Source: Pascua guehoae (lineage: Eukaryota > Basidiomycota > Tremellomycetes > Trichosporonales > Trichosporonaceae). Taken from it: a stretch of 64,000 bases of DNA. The notes under the pieces were generated by a model. The model made no database searches, had not been told where the DNA came from, and was given only the letters and a program-made list of their open reading frames with translations. The position numbers and the translations under genes are program-made. Of this stretch, positions 31,896 through 44,334 are shown piece by piece (position 1 is the first letter of the stretch; the number at the start of each line of letters is the position of its first letter). Location: positions 92,815-156,814 of the forward strand of contig BCJX01000010.1 in assembly GCA_001600415.1 (NCBI GenBank). Direction: 5' to 3'.

Positions 31896-34726
31896 CTACA
31901 TCAGCATCCACGTCCCGTCGGCACGCTGCTCGACGCGCCCCTCGCGCTTTGCGGCCGCCATGAGCGCCGCCAACTGGGCCTGGGAAATGTCGCAGCTATT
32001 GACCTTGTCAAGCGTGCGGCGTATAAACTCTAGCGACTTGGGGCCGAGCGAGCTCAGGATGCCGCGGACGTACTGGTCGTCAGTTGGAAGCAAGGGCATA
32101 ATATCAGCAGACGTACCGGCCAGTACTCGTACGCCTTGTCGTCTACCTGGGCGTCGGCCCCAGCGCTGGTGAACGCGGGTGGCAAGGGTGGTTGCTCTGA
32201 AAGTCAGTTGCGTGAATGTGGAGTGATACGCACGTGGACGGCCTTGGACGTCGCCTTCCTCCAGCAGGACCCACGCGCCGTCGTCCTCCTTGATGACGCC
32301 GTGAGACGCCCACACGGCCAACGCGTTGTTGATTGAGATCGAGTCAACGCCAAGCGCATCTGCGAGATCGGGCTCGGACCAGCGTGGCGTCGATTCGAAG
32401 AGCTCGGCGACAGCCCCCTGCAGCGGCGTGACGTCCACCGACACGACGCGGTCGGCCAGCTCGAGCGAGACGGACACCTTGCCCACCTCCTGCAGGAAGC
32501 GGAGGTGCTTGTCTGGCTTGAAGTGGTGGAACGCGGCCTCGTACTCTTTCTGCGCACTGAGGGTTAGCATCTTCGCGCTATGGAAACCCACGTTTCGAGT
32601 TTCGGTGTGAGCCGCAGTGACGATGCAGGGATCTCGGGCCAGAACATGTGGGAGATGATGAGCGGGTGTACAACAGACTGTTTGGGTAAGCAATACACGA
32701 CCATTTTGGAACCCACATTAATGTCGCCGTGGACATGGTCGTTGATGCGCTTCGAGTCGGCCATGTCCTTGAGCATGACGTCGCAGACCTGCAGAGCTTC
32801 CTCCCCGAAACGGATTTTGAGCAGCTCAATCGTGCGGATCTGAGAGTTAGTGAGAAACTCTTCCACTCATATAAACTCACCTCTTTGACGGCATCATAGT
32901 CATCCAGGTCGAGCAGCCTCGTGGCGAGATACGCTTGCAGCTCGTTGACAATGACCTCGCGCGTCTCGTAGATGCTGACAAGTGTCCCCACAATATCGGA
33001 CGAGCTGTTGGTGCGGAATTCTGGGGTGTCAGTTGGTTCAGCACTCTCGAAACGGCTACTGACCAGGTGCTGCGTCCTGAGGTTCCGGGTCCCACTTTGC
33101 GTCGAGGAACTTTTCAACCGTGTGGTCATTGGTCGACGCCAGCGGTTGAGTGGATGCTGGGTCGTTCTCGTCCTGCAGTTCTTCTCCCTCGACAAGTGTG
33201 GCGACAATACACCGGATCGTATCTGGACGCTCACGCAAGTGCTGGCGGATTGGCTCGGCCACCTTGTGCAACAGCATACCGACGGGGTCAAGGATGCGGA
33301 GACAACGAATGGTCGAGATGTACTGGCGAATAACGTCTTTGGTCTCGGCACCAGGGTGAAGCAAGCGCTTTAGGTTCCTGGGCATTAGTTGTGACCGTTG
33401 CAATAGGTTACGCACGCAGCACGCAGCTTGTCCACAAGCTGATCCTTCTGCTCCACCTTGTTCATACAGTCCTGTATGTTAGCTGATCTTCCGAAACCGA
33501 CGGACGGTCCTCACCCGTAGGTCCTCCAGAGCCGCCAGCGAGTCTGGAAAGTCGACGATAATGTCAAAGAGCTCGTCTGTACTGTATGGGTCAGTGGCTA
33601 CACTTAACAAGGTACCCACCGTATGTCGAAGAAGGCCTTGCAGAGCCACCAGTCAAACCGCGAATAGACCATGCGGAGCATCTCTTTCCCGTCCTCCTGT
33701 CCTGCACCTGTCAGCGCAGCAGCACCTTTGCACTCACCATCGTACACGCCTGTAATCCAGGTGACAGCACTCTCAATAACACGTTCCCGAGCGGGTAACA
33801 GTCTCCTCTCCTCCCAGCCCTCGTCTGCAGCCTCTTGAGCAATCTTCACAATCTCGCTGTGTCCCACGTTCAGGAGGGTCATACCGTAGAGAGGAAGGAC
33901 ACCAAGACGGTGGAGATGGGGCGAAGGCGCTGGCACCTTTTGCCGATGTCGGTCCTTGGATGCCCCACCATATTCGGAGCCCTCTATGCTTTCCGCCACA
34001 GACGCTAATGAGTTGGCGAGAAAGTCACGGAAGTGGTGGGGGAATGACGGGGGAAGGGAGGCGAAGAGGAGCTCGTGAAATGTGTTTGTAAACGTAGAGA
34101 TGGTGCGCTTGCTGCAGAGTCAATAAGTCATCAGTCATTTCAACTCACTCTTCAAATGCATGAAGAGGGTATCCCCAAGCTCGCTGCCAGGCTGTCAAGC
34201 GCTCAAACATTTCGACCATGATGCTGTGGTTGCTCGCCCCGTCCTCAACGGAGGTTGTTTCCCGCTGGTGGTTAGCATTACCCGCAGTTCCGAACAAACC
34301 TTGAGAGCAACAATGAATCGGTTGATATCGTCCATCACAAGGTAGAACCGACTGTGCACGAGATCTGCGAGTCAGATAACACCCACATTCCCATCACACT
34401 AACCGATAAAGTCCATGTAGAGCTCCTGCAGACGCGCTTTGGACTTGAGCAATGCAAACGCGGGGGCGACTTCTGCAGATACATCGCCTGTGGTACTGTA
34501 AGAGATGCCGTCTATCCAAGAGTCCTCCATGAACCCACGGTGTGGTCGTGATCTGTTGGTGATGTCAACAGGGAAGATGTGATTCCGCGCGATCGTTGCC
34601 GCCTGGTTGTTAGCTTTGTAGATGCCCTGGGCGTCATCTCACCTCGGCTAAGAGGAGGTACGATTGACCTCCATCATGGGATGTTTGGGGAACGTCCCAT
34701 ACAGCCAAGGCCTTTGCGAGCGCCAT
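31896..34726 (-). CDS. APC2: Anaphase-promoting complex subunit 2 (cullin-like)
   Basis: Catalytic-core cullin subunit of the APC/C ubiquitin ligase, which binds the RING subunit Apc11 and drives degradation of cyclins and securin. About fifteen exons with short introns give roughly 730 aa; the first are 34726-34643, 34602-34404 and 34364-34300. N-terminal cullin repeats include FFDIRTDELFDIIVDFPDSL. The cullin homology region has VGTLVSIYETREVIVNELQA, then YLATRLLDLDDYDAVKEIRT, IELLKIRFGEEALQVCDVML, KDMADSKRIN, HPLIISHMFWPEI and SLELADRVVSVDVTPLQGAV. The C-terminal winged-helix (APC2 WHB) is ILSSLGPKSLEFIRRTLDKV through KREGRVEQRADGTWMLM. One 42-nt intron (GTGGGT...ACAG, before SVVHPLIIS) is in frame, so retention would insert 14 residues. 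Start chosen at MALAKALAV; the longer in-frame ATG at 34843 is unlikely. Confidence 0.9.
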
Positions 34727-37456
34727 CTTGGGGATGAGTTGGTGTGCAAGAGAAAAGGTGTGGTGTTGGTCTTGTTGGTGTATTGTTGAGAGTGGTGGCC
34801 GATGGTCATGATCAGGAACCATGACAACAATACCCAAGTCCACCGTGGGAGACTACCATCACGTGGTGTTTATGCTGAATCGCTCAAACGGTCAGACATC
34901 ATCCGTAGGCGTGCAGGAAGGAATAACGCCTATGAGAGAAGGAGGAAACTTTTGTGCTCTGTTACTTAGTGCCTGAGAGAGTTTATCCCTGAGCCGGTTC
35001 AACCACGCGATTGCGGGCGGGGCGGGCGATGCGGGAGAAAGCGCATGTCACAGAGACACGTCGTCTTCAAACAGCGCCACCTTGGCGCCACACTCGTTCA
35101 CCTGCATCACCTGCTCACCTGTGTGGTCGACGCACGCTGCCTTGTCTGCACAAAACACGTCGGCTACCACTTTCGGCGCAGTGCATCCCAGTAGTGACGA
35201 AAGAGCAATAATGATTACAGCGGGACATGAAACTCCCAGACTACGAGGTCGCCAGATCATCAGAAGCAAAAGCTGTGGCGGCAACGTTGATTAGCAAAGC
35301 TTGGCAACCCTGCCGCGTCAGTCGAGATGGGCTTGGCGTGACCACCTTTGGTCTGGGTTCCTCCTTCTGATTTCTGAAAAATGACTGTGCACCTATTGCT
35401 CCGTGATCCGTGACGCTTCACTAAGCCAAGCCAAGCACGGTGTTACCCCATGGTGACTGTTGGAGACCCGTGCGCAGCCGCCCCGCGGTCTAGACGGCGA
35501 CCGGTCGGCATGGCTGCAGCATTTCAAGAGGCACACGCATCACAGAGGCACAGGACATTGCGAAACACAAAAAAAGCAGGGTTCGGACCGGATGGACACG
35601 TAAAATGAAATGGTTCAAAAAAAAAAAAAAAGCATCATGGTATGCACAGCCTTTAGGTAGCAAGACAAATAGGTGTCGCTGACTTCCTTATCAAAGCACC
35701 AGATGACTTCGGGGGTGTTTTGAGAGTGCCGGTCGTTCAGGGAAGAAAGAGGGAAGGAAAAAACTATCCAAGAGAACGCGACGCGAGAGACCAAGCGCCT
35801 TACCTCGCGTCCAGACAAGAGGGTCAAAGCAAAGGTGAATGTGACTTAGACTGGGGGCCGAGGTGGTGAACGAAGCCAAACCTCGAAACCTGGTCCAGGA
35901 TTCGGGATGAGGGCAAATGCCGTCGCAGCGCGTCTTTTAGCTCGTTTGTGCCATTTCAGAGACCAGGGGACCAAGCAAAAAGCAGAGGCACGCGTTCGTA
36001 GCGAGGGATGAGTTTGGACACGTCCACAGCGGCCAGAACGTACTGTAGCTGCAGCAGCGCATGCAGCTTGGGGCTGGGGGAGAGGAGAAGAAGCCGGTTG
36101 CCTTTTGGTGGCGCGAGGGAAGGATTTGCAGGGGGGGCAAGCAAATGCAGAGAGGGATGGCGTGTGTGCCGTGCCAGAGAAGAGGAAAAAAACTACAAGA
36201 GTCCCTGAGGTGTACCCTGAGTTTTGCTTTGATCTTTTGCCTTGCTCTCGTGTAATGCCTTGTTTGTACCTCTTTGCTTTGCACCCGTCATGACCCGTTA
36301 GGTTTCGTCAGCCCGCCCCCTCACTCCCTTTTCCCTCCGTCCACAGCGCGCCAGTCGTTGCGTGCGGCCGCCTCAAGTCTCTGGTGGTGTGCCTCGTGTG
36401 GGCTGTCCGCCCCCCCCCCGATTTATCATGGGTGGCTGCGGTTGTGGTTGTGCGTGGGCGTGCAAAGGCGAGAGGGAAGAAGGAGGGCGACCAACACACG
36501 GCAACGGTTCCAAAGGGAATCGGAGCAAACTTGGCTGCTGGCCGGCTGCACAGTAGTGTGTGTGGCCTAGGGCACCAACACCACACCACACCAGACCACA
36601 CCAGACCACACACCACACTGCGACGGACGCAGAGAGCTGTGCACAGCCCTCTCTCTCCACCAGCAACCAGCAACCTGCACCAGCACCACCACCCGACAGC
36701 CGCCAGGCCGCCTGCGTTGGCCACACATTGCACCTCGCTCTCAACATCATCACTTTCTTATCCCCTTTTCAACATCTGCCTTCTCGGCGTTGCTTTTATT
36801 CTTGCCCCCCCCCCCCCCCCCGCTTCCCTGTCCACTCCTCTCTTCGACGCCCGCCTTCGGCTCCAAGGACCGCCGCGATCCCGCATCGCCCCGCCCGGCT
36901 CGGGGCTTTGGTCAACACCTGCAGACCATCTGCTCCAGTCGACAAACGACAACTTGCGCACACACTCCACTGTACAGCTTCGACCAAACTAGTATTTGCC
37001 CATCTCCTTCACCCCCCTCGCTTTGTCACTCGGCTGTGCACAGGTTTCCTCTTTCCATTGAGCACACTGCACCAAAACCCATCCAGAGTAGCAGAATAGT
37101 AGAGAGACGGACGTTTCACGTGAGTGAGTTTGCATCGCACATACCCCACTCCACGTACATTGCCAGGCCCACCTCGACGTCCCTCCCACACAGCACTCGT
37201 CCACCCACGCGTCATCGTGGGTCGTTACTGGGACTCTATTATCCCACGCATCGTATGGCAGTGGTGTCGGTGATCGTCAATTGGGCCGAGCAAAGCGACT
37301 TGGCGCTGTGTTTAGTGCAACGCCTCCGATCTCAGAACGCATCACCTGGTGCACCACCAATCCTTCCTCGCCCGCTTTCCTCGTTACACTTTTACTTTGC
37401 TCCATCTCTTCTCTCATCTTCACGGACCGCCACTGACATCGCCTTGCAGCTTAGCA
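34727..37456. other. Long intergenic/promoter region upstream of FKS1
   Basis: Mostly without recognisable genes. It contains one small candidate frame (35048-35284, minus), a poly-A run at 35617-35631, and from about 36570 a pyrimidine/CA-rich stretch (CACACCAGACCACACC, long C run near 36810) that probably forms the FKS1 promoter and long 5' UTR. Confidence 0.55.
35048..35284 (-). CDS. Candidate small secreted Cys-containing protein
   Basis: A 78-codon frame with a hydrophobic N-terminal stretch (VSCPAVIIIALSSLLGCTAP) that could be a signal peptide. A short mature part follows with three cysteines (VFCADKAACVDHTGEQVM, VNECGAKVALFEDD) and then a stop. No intron or conserved domain is seen. 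It may be a real small secreted protein, the last exon of a longer gene, or chance. Confidence 0.3.
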   Translation of the reverse strand: MPPQLLLLMIWRPRSLGVSCPAVIIIALSSLLGCTAPKVVADVFCADKAACVDHTGEQVMQVNECGAKVALFEDDVSL

Positions 37457-40400
37457 ATGTCCTATCCCCATAATCCTGACGGCCCCAAGCCGTCAAACTT
37501 CTCGACCACGTCGAGCGCAACCGACCCGTTCAACGCGCCGCCCGGCAACTATGAGGGCGTCCCCGCCGGTGGGGCGCCACCGCAAGGCGGAGGCTACTAC
37601 TATGACAACGAGTCCGACATGGGCGCTCGTTATGAGGGCGGCGGTATGGGTCGCGAGACCTGGACCAGTGAGAGCGCGTGGAGCGGTAACGGTGAGTGGG
37701 AACCGAAGGCGGTGTGGTGGCGCCCAGGCATGTGGGAGACTAACAAGATCGCAGACCAGAACAACTACCCATCCTCCGAGGCCTCGCACCAGCAGGGCTA
37801 CCCCTCGCGCTCATCTACGCCGACCTACACCGAGGGCAGCAGGGAGGGTCACCGCACCCACGAGCCCTACGTGCGTTACTCTTTTCTCCATTCGGTCACA
37901 TTCCATTGCTAACGTTTCAGCCAGCTTGGACCCAGGAGGCAAACATTCCCCTCTCCAAGGAGGAGATTGAGGATGTCCTCATCGACTTGGCCAACAAGTT
38001 TGGTTTCCAGAAGGACTCGTGCCGCAACATTTACGACTTCCTCATGATCCAGCTTGACTCGCGCTCATCGCGCATGTCGCCCAACCAAGCACTTCTCACT
38101 CTCCACGCCGACTACATTGGTGGCGAGCACGCCAACTACCGCAAGTGGTACTTTGCGGCGCAGCTCGACCTTGACGATGCTATCGGTGCCGTGAACAACC
38201 CTGGTCTGTCGCGTGTGCGCTCCGTCGCGCGCCGTGGCGGCAAGGGTCAAAAGCCGACTGGCACTGCCCAGGAGAAGTCACTCGACTCTGCGAGCCAACG
38301 TTGGCGCACGGCCATGAACAACATGAGCCAGTATGACCGTTTGCGCCAGGTCGCCCTCTTCCTTCTCTGCTGGGGCGAGGCTGCCCAGGTTCGCTTTACG
38401 CCCGAGCTCTTGTGCTTCATCTTCAAGTGTGCCGACGACTACTACCGCTCGCCCGAGTGCCAGAACCGGATGGAGGCCGTGCCCGAGGGTCTCTACCTCC
38501 GTGCCGTCGTCAAGCCACTCTACCGGTTCCTGCGTGACCAGGGTTACGAGGTCGTTGATGGCAAGTTCCTGCGTCGCGAGCGTGACCACGACAAGATTAT
38601 CGGATACGACGACGTCAACCAGCTCTTCTGGTACCCCGAAGGTATCTCGCGCATCATCCTGAAGGACAAGACACGCCTTGTCGACCTCCCGCCCGCACAG
38701 CGCTTTATGAAGTTTGACCGCATCGACTGGCCCAATGTCTTCTTCAAGACGTACCTTGAGAAGCGTTCGTTTGTCCACCTCATTGTCAACTTCAACCGCA
38801 TCTGGGTCTTGCACATCTCCATGTTCTGGTTCTACACGGCATACAACGCGCAGGGCATCTACGCGCCGAGGAATAGCACGAGTGCGACGCGAGCCATGCA
38901 GTGGTCAATGACCGCGCTTGGCGGTGCTGTCGCGTCCCTCATCATGATTCTCGCCACCCTCGCCGAGTTTAGCTACATCCCGACCTCTTGGAACAACACT
39001 TCGCATCTGGCACGCAGGCTGCTCTTTATCAGCTTCTGTCTTGCCGGTACGCTTGCGCCATCAATCTACATTGCCTTCTTCGACCAGACCAGCACCATTG
39101 CCTTTGGTCTCGGTATCGGCCAGTTCTTCTTTGCCGTTCTCGTCACTCTTCTGTTCTCGATCATGCCGTCTGCGCGCATGTTTGGTGACCGTGTCGCGGG
39201 CAAGAACCGCAAGTACCTCGCCAACCAAACGTTCACGGCATCGTACCCGTCGCTCTCGCGGGGTGGACGCATGTCGTCGATCCTGCTTTGGGTTCTCATC
39301 TTTGGGTGCAAGTTGACGGAATCGTACTTCTTCCTGACCGTGTCGTTCCGTGACCCCATCCGCGTCATGACCGGCATGAAGATCATGAACTGCAGCGACA
39401 AGTACTTTGGCAACTCGCTGTGCCAGCACCAGGCCGCCTTTACGCTTGCTGTCATGTTTGTCATGGACCTGACGCTCTTCTTCCTCGACACGTTCCTGTG
39501 GTACGTTATCTGGAACACCATCTTTAGCATTGCGCGCTCGTTTGCCATTGGCATGAGCATCTGGACCCCCTGGCGTGACATTTTCTCGCGTCTTCCCAAG
39601 CGCATCTACGCCAAGGTCCTGGCCACTGCCGAGATGGAAGTCAAGTACAAGCCAAAGGTGAGTTTTGAGTTTACACCCTTACCCGAATAGCTGATACTGA
39701 CTGGTTTAGGTTCTCGTCTCTCAGGTCTGGAACGCTGTCATTATCTCAATGTACCGCGAGCACCTGCTGTCCATCGACCACGTCCAGCGTCTCCTCTACC
39801 ACCAGGTCGCGTCCGACCAGCCCGGCAAGCGTACTCTTCGTGCCCCGGCCTTCTTCATTTCGCAGGGCGACAAGAAGTCCAAGATGGAGTTCTTCCCCAA
39901 GGGCAGCGAGGCCGAGCGTCGTATCTCGTTCTTTGCTCAGTCGCTTACCACCACACTCCCGGACCCCATCCCTGTCGAGTCGATGCCCACTTTCACCGTT
40001 CTCGTCCCCCACTACTCGGAGAAGATTCTGCTTTCGCTGCGCGAGATTATTCGCGAGGAGGACCAGAACACGCGTGTCACGCTGCTCGAGTACCTCAAGC
40101 AGCTGCACCCTATCGAGTGGGACAACTTTGTCAAGGACACCAAGATTCTCGCCGAGGAGTCGCAGCTGTTCAACCCGAACAACCCGTTCGCGGGCGACGA
40201 AAAGGAGGACTCGAAGCGCGCAGACGACATTCCGTTCTACACTGTCGGTTTCAAGTCGGCCGCGCCCGAGTACACTCTCCGCACGCGTATCTGGGCCTCG
40301 CTCCGTGCGCAGACCCTCTACCGCACCGTGTCTGGCTTTATGAACTACTCAAAGGCGATCAAGCTCCTCTACCGTGTCGAGAACCCCGAGGTTGTGCAGC

Positions 40401-43011
40401 TGTTTGGTGGCAACACGGACCAGCTGGAACGCGAACTCGAGCGCATGGCCCGCCGCAAGTTCAAGTTTGTCGTCTCGATGCAGCGCTACTCCAAGTTCAA
40501 CAAGGAGGAGCACGAGAACGCCGAGTTCCTTCTCCGCGCCTACCCGGACCTTCAGATCGCCTACCTTGACGAGGAGCCCGCCCACAAGGAAGGAGGCGAG
40601 ACTCGCATCTTCTCGGCGCTCATTGACGGTCACTCGGAGATTCTGCCCAACGGACGCCGTCGCCCCAAGTTCCGCATCGAGCTGCCAGGCAACCCCATTC
40701 TCGGTGACGGCAAGTCGGACAACCAGAACCACGCCATTGTCTTTTACCGTGGCGAGTTCCTCCAGCTCATTGATGCCAACCAGGACAACTATCTCGAAGA
40801 GTGCCTCAAGATCCGCAACGTTCTCGGCGAGTTTGAGCAGTTCCAGATCTCTACGCAGTCGCCATACGCCACGCAGGGCCACAAGGACTTCCGCAAGTTC
40901 CCGGTGGCCATTGTTGGTGCGCGCGAGTACATTTTCTCGGAGAACATTGGTATCCTCGGTGACATTGCTGCCGGCAAGGAGCAGACATTCGGTACTCTGG
41001 CAGCGCGCTCGCTCTCGTTTATTGGCGGCAAGCTCCACTACGGTCATCCCGATTTCCTGAATGCCATCTTCATGAACACGCGTGGCGGTGTCTCCAAGGC
41101 GCAGAAGGGTCTCCACCTCAACGAGGACATTTACGCCGGTATGAACGCATTCGGCCGTGGCGGTCGCATCAAGCACTCGGAGTACTACCAGTGTGGCAAG
41201 GGCCGTGACCTTGGTTTCGGTACGATTCTCAACTTCCAGACCAAGATCGGCACTGGTATGGGCGAGCAAATGCTGTCGCGCGAGTACTACTACCTCGGCA
41301 CCCAGCTGCCCATGGACCGCTTCCTGACCTTTTACTATGGCCACCCCGGTTTCCACATCAACAACATTCTCGTCATGATGTCGGTCCAGGTGTTTATGAT
41401 CACGTTGACTTTCCTCGGCACGCTCAACTCGTCGGTCAAGGTGTGCAAGTATGACAAGCAGGGCAACCCGCTGCCTGGCAACTCTGGCTGCTACAACCTC
41501 CAGCCCGACTTCAAGTGGATCAAGCGCTGTATCATTTCAATCTTCATCGTCTTCTGGATTGCCTTTGTGCCGCTCTTTGTCCAGGAGCTCACCGAGCGTG
41601 GTACGGGTCGCGCCATTATCCGTCTGGCCAAGCACTTCATGTCGCTCTCGCCCGTCTTTGAGGTGTTCTCGACGCAAATCTACATGCACTCGATCATCAA
41701 CAACCTGACGTTTGGTGGCGCGCGCTACATTGCCACTGGACGTGGTTTCGCCACGACCCGCATCTCGTTCAGCATCCTTTACTCGCGTTTCGCTGGGCCG
41801 TCCATCTACCTCGGCATGCGTACACTTGTCATTTTGCTGTACGTGACGATTGCGCTCTGGATCCCTCACCTGATCTACTTCTGGATCACCGTCGTTGGTC
41901 TGTGCATTGCGCCGTTCCTGTTCAACCCGCACCAGTTCTCGTACGCCGACTTTATCATCGACTACCGCGAGTTCCTCCGCTGGATGTCGCGCGGCAACTC
42001 GCGTACCCACGCCAACTCGTGGGTTGGCTACTGCCGTCTGTCGCGTACGCGGATCACTGGTTTCAAGCGCAAGCGTCTTGGTCTGCCTTCGGAAAAGCTC
42101 TCGAGCGACGTGCCTCGCGCACCGTGGCGTGCGCTCATCGTCTCGGAGATCCTTGGCCCGATCTGCCTCGCCATTATCATGGTCGTCTGCTACCTCTTTG
42201 TCAAGTCGTTCCCCGACGCTGGCACCACCATTCCTGGCCTTCTCCGTATTGCCATTATCGCCATTGGCCCGATTGTGTGGAACATGGCCTTCCTCCTGGT
42301 CCTGTTCCTCATCTCGCTCTTCCTTGGCCCATGCCTCAACTCGTGCACGACGCAGTTTGGTGCGACCATGGCCGCGCTTGCGCACTTTGGCGCCGTCCTG
42401 GGCATGGTCGCATTCTTCGAGTTCCTCTGGTACCTTGAGCGCTGGAACGCCGCGCCCACTGTTCTCGGTATCATTGCGGTTGTTGCTGTTCAACGCTGCG
42501 TCTTCAAGATTCTCATTGCCGTCTTCCTCACCCGCGAGTTCAAGCACGACGAGACCAACCGCGCGTGGTGGACTGGTGTGTGGTTCAACCGTGGCCTCGG
42601 CACGCACGTCCTCAGCCAGCCGGCTCGCGAGTTTATCGTCAAGACGATTGAGATGGGTCTCTACTCGGCCGACTTTATCACGTGCCACCTGCTCTTGTTC
42701 CTCCTCAGCTTCCCGATGCTCATCCCCTTCTTCGACCGCTTGCATGCCACCATGCTCTTCTGGCTCTCGCCCAGCCAGCAGATTCGCCCGCCCATCTACT
42801 CGATCAGGCAACGCACCCAGCGCCGCAAGATTGTCTTCAAATGTCAGTCAAGAGTTGGAGACTGCGTTTTTGAGCCCCACTGACACGTACAGACACGATT
42901 GTTTATATTGTCATCCAGGCGTGCTTTGCCGCGCTCATTGTCGTACCGCTCGTGTTCAAGTTTGTTCTCAACTGGACACCAAAGGCGCCGCCCTTCAACG
43001 GCGCCATCTAA
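37457..43011 (+). CDS. FKS1: 1,3-beta-D-glucan synthase catalytic subunit
   Basis: Plasma-membrane GT48 enzyme that polymerises UDP-glucose into cell-wall beta-1,3-glucan; Rho1 GTPase is its known activator and echinocandins its inhibitors. Five exons (37457-37691, 37755-37870, 37921-39657, 39710-42842, 42893-43011) give 1779 aa, normal for the family. The N-terminus is the usual disordered region, then the FKS1 domain ([20 protein letters not shown]). A first membrane block follows from about residue 420, then the large cytosolic GT48 domain with [60 protein letters not shown] and [21 protein letters not shown] second membrane block ends the protein. Hot spot 1 is FLTVSFRDP (588-596) and hot spot 2 KWIKRCIIS (1298-1306), both of basidiomycete type. 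Intron 1 is 63 nt, in frame and free of stops. Confidence 0.97.
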
Positions 43012-44334
43012 GAGCGCCTCGACTGGACGGCATCAAGAGTTTGGGCGCTCAGCCGTGCTGGGACGCTTTATTCTCTGGCCATACGACTATATACGCGGCA
43101 CGCCAAAACGACAGTACCATGTCACGCACGACGCGGTATCCTGTCATGTTGGTTGCCACCACGCCAATTGATACGCCAACCCCCCTCCCCCTTTACTTTC
43201 CTCTGAAAGCATAGAAACGATTCTCTTCCAAGGCATGGACAATACGCTCTCATGAATGACAGCGATCCGATTCCCTCGAGCGGTGCTCTCATCCCATACC
43301 CCCTGCTCGGAGCTGTTCCAGCTGTATAGCAGCTGTTCATATGCATCTGATGTCTAAACGCGTTGCTTGTGAGGTTGTGGGAGGCTGGGACGTGGCTAGT
43401 GTAGGTCGGAAGCGTGGCTAGTGTGGGTCCGAACAAGCAACGGGCCACAAGAAACACCACCGGGGTCAGAACCAACATTGCACGCCAAGTTGTAAACAAC
43501 TGAACGCGTTCATACACATGCGTTTGTCGAACCACTCGAGCCCAAGCACCGGTCTAGCCATCCATACACGTGAACACTACAGCCTCCCATGTCCACGCAG
43601 CCATGTTCTAAACTGTCTACAAGGTGCCAGTACATGCCAACACGTCGTCGTTAAGTCGTTGATCGTGGCAGCAAACATGCAACGTGCGTTTGGATTGTCC
43701 GGATGGCATTGCTGAGGAAATGGTGGGAGAGTGCCTTCCCAATGGGGAAATTTGAGGAGATGTAATGTGGAGCCCCACAACATTGTTATTACCGCTTGCG
43801 GCAAGTAGTTCCCATTGATGCGTCACTGGCACCCGTTGTCATACCGTCTTATCGTCTAAAGCGTCAACAGATGCCATGTCCTATGGCGTGTCAGCAATGT
43901 GACAGCTTTGTCACCACTACCAGCACCTTCCACTACGCCATCTCGTTGCCGTGATTCCGATCGACCGGATCGACCTCGTTGCAAGGTATAAAAGGAGGCG
44001 TGTTTGTCGGATTGTCCAACTTTGTCCATTCTTGAGCGCCACCACACAACCACAACAACAACAGCATCGCAACCCAGCGATCCGATCCACCGCACACTCA
44101 CACGTGCAGCCCAACAACCTCTACCTCTACCTCACACACCTGCTGCTAGCCTCGGCTAGCCCTTTCACCATTCGCTTCCTGGTCGCCCTTGCGATCGTCG
44201 CCCTTGCCATCATTCTCCGCACGACCGTTTCGACGTCGTCGCTCGCCGCCCTTTCGCGCCGGCTCCTGCACACGAGCGCGGTTCTCTCTTCCGCCCCTAC
44301 CAACACCAACCCCGACACCGCCAACACCACCAAG
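43012..44334. other. Intergenic region and pirin promoter
   Basis: 3' flank of FKS1, then about 900 bp without a gene, then the pirin promoter with a TATA box. The last 300 bases before the pirin ATG are open in frame (see the pirin entry). Confidence 0.6.
43987..43994 (+). promoter_or_regulatory. TATA box of the pirin gene
   Basis: TATAAAAG stands 341 bp before the pirin ATG. It is followed by a pyrimidine- and CA-rich leader containing no ATG until 44335, consistent with transcription starting about 30-70 bp downstream. Confidence 0.6.

Noticed and set aside
41537..42811. Long antisense frames over FKS1 (up to 424 codons)
   Set aside because: Charged, repetitive sequence typical of the complement of a membrane-protein gene with biased codons.
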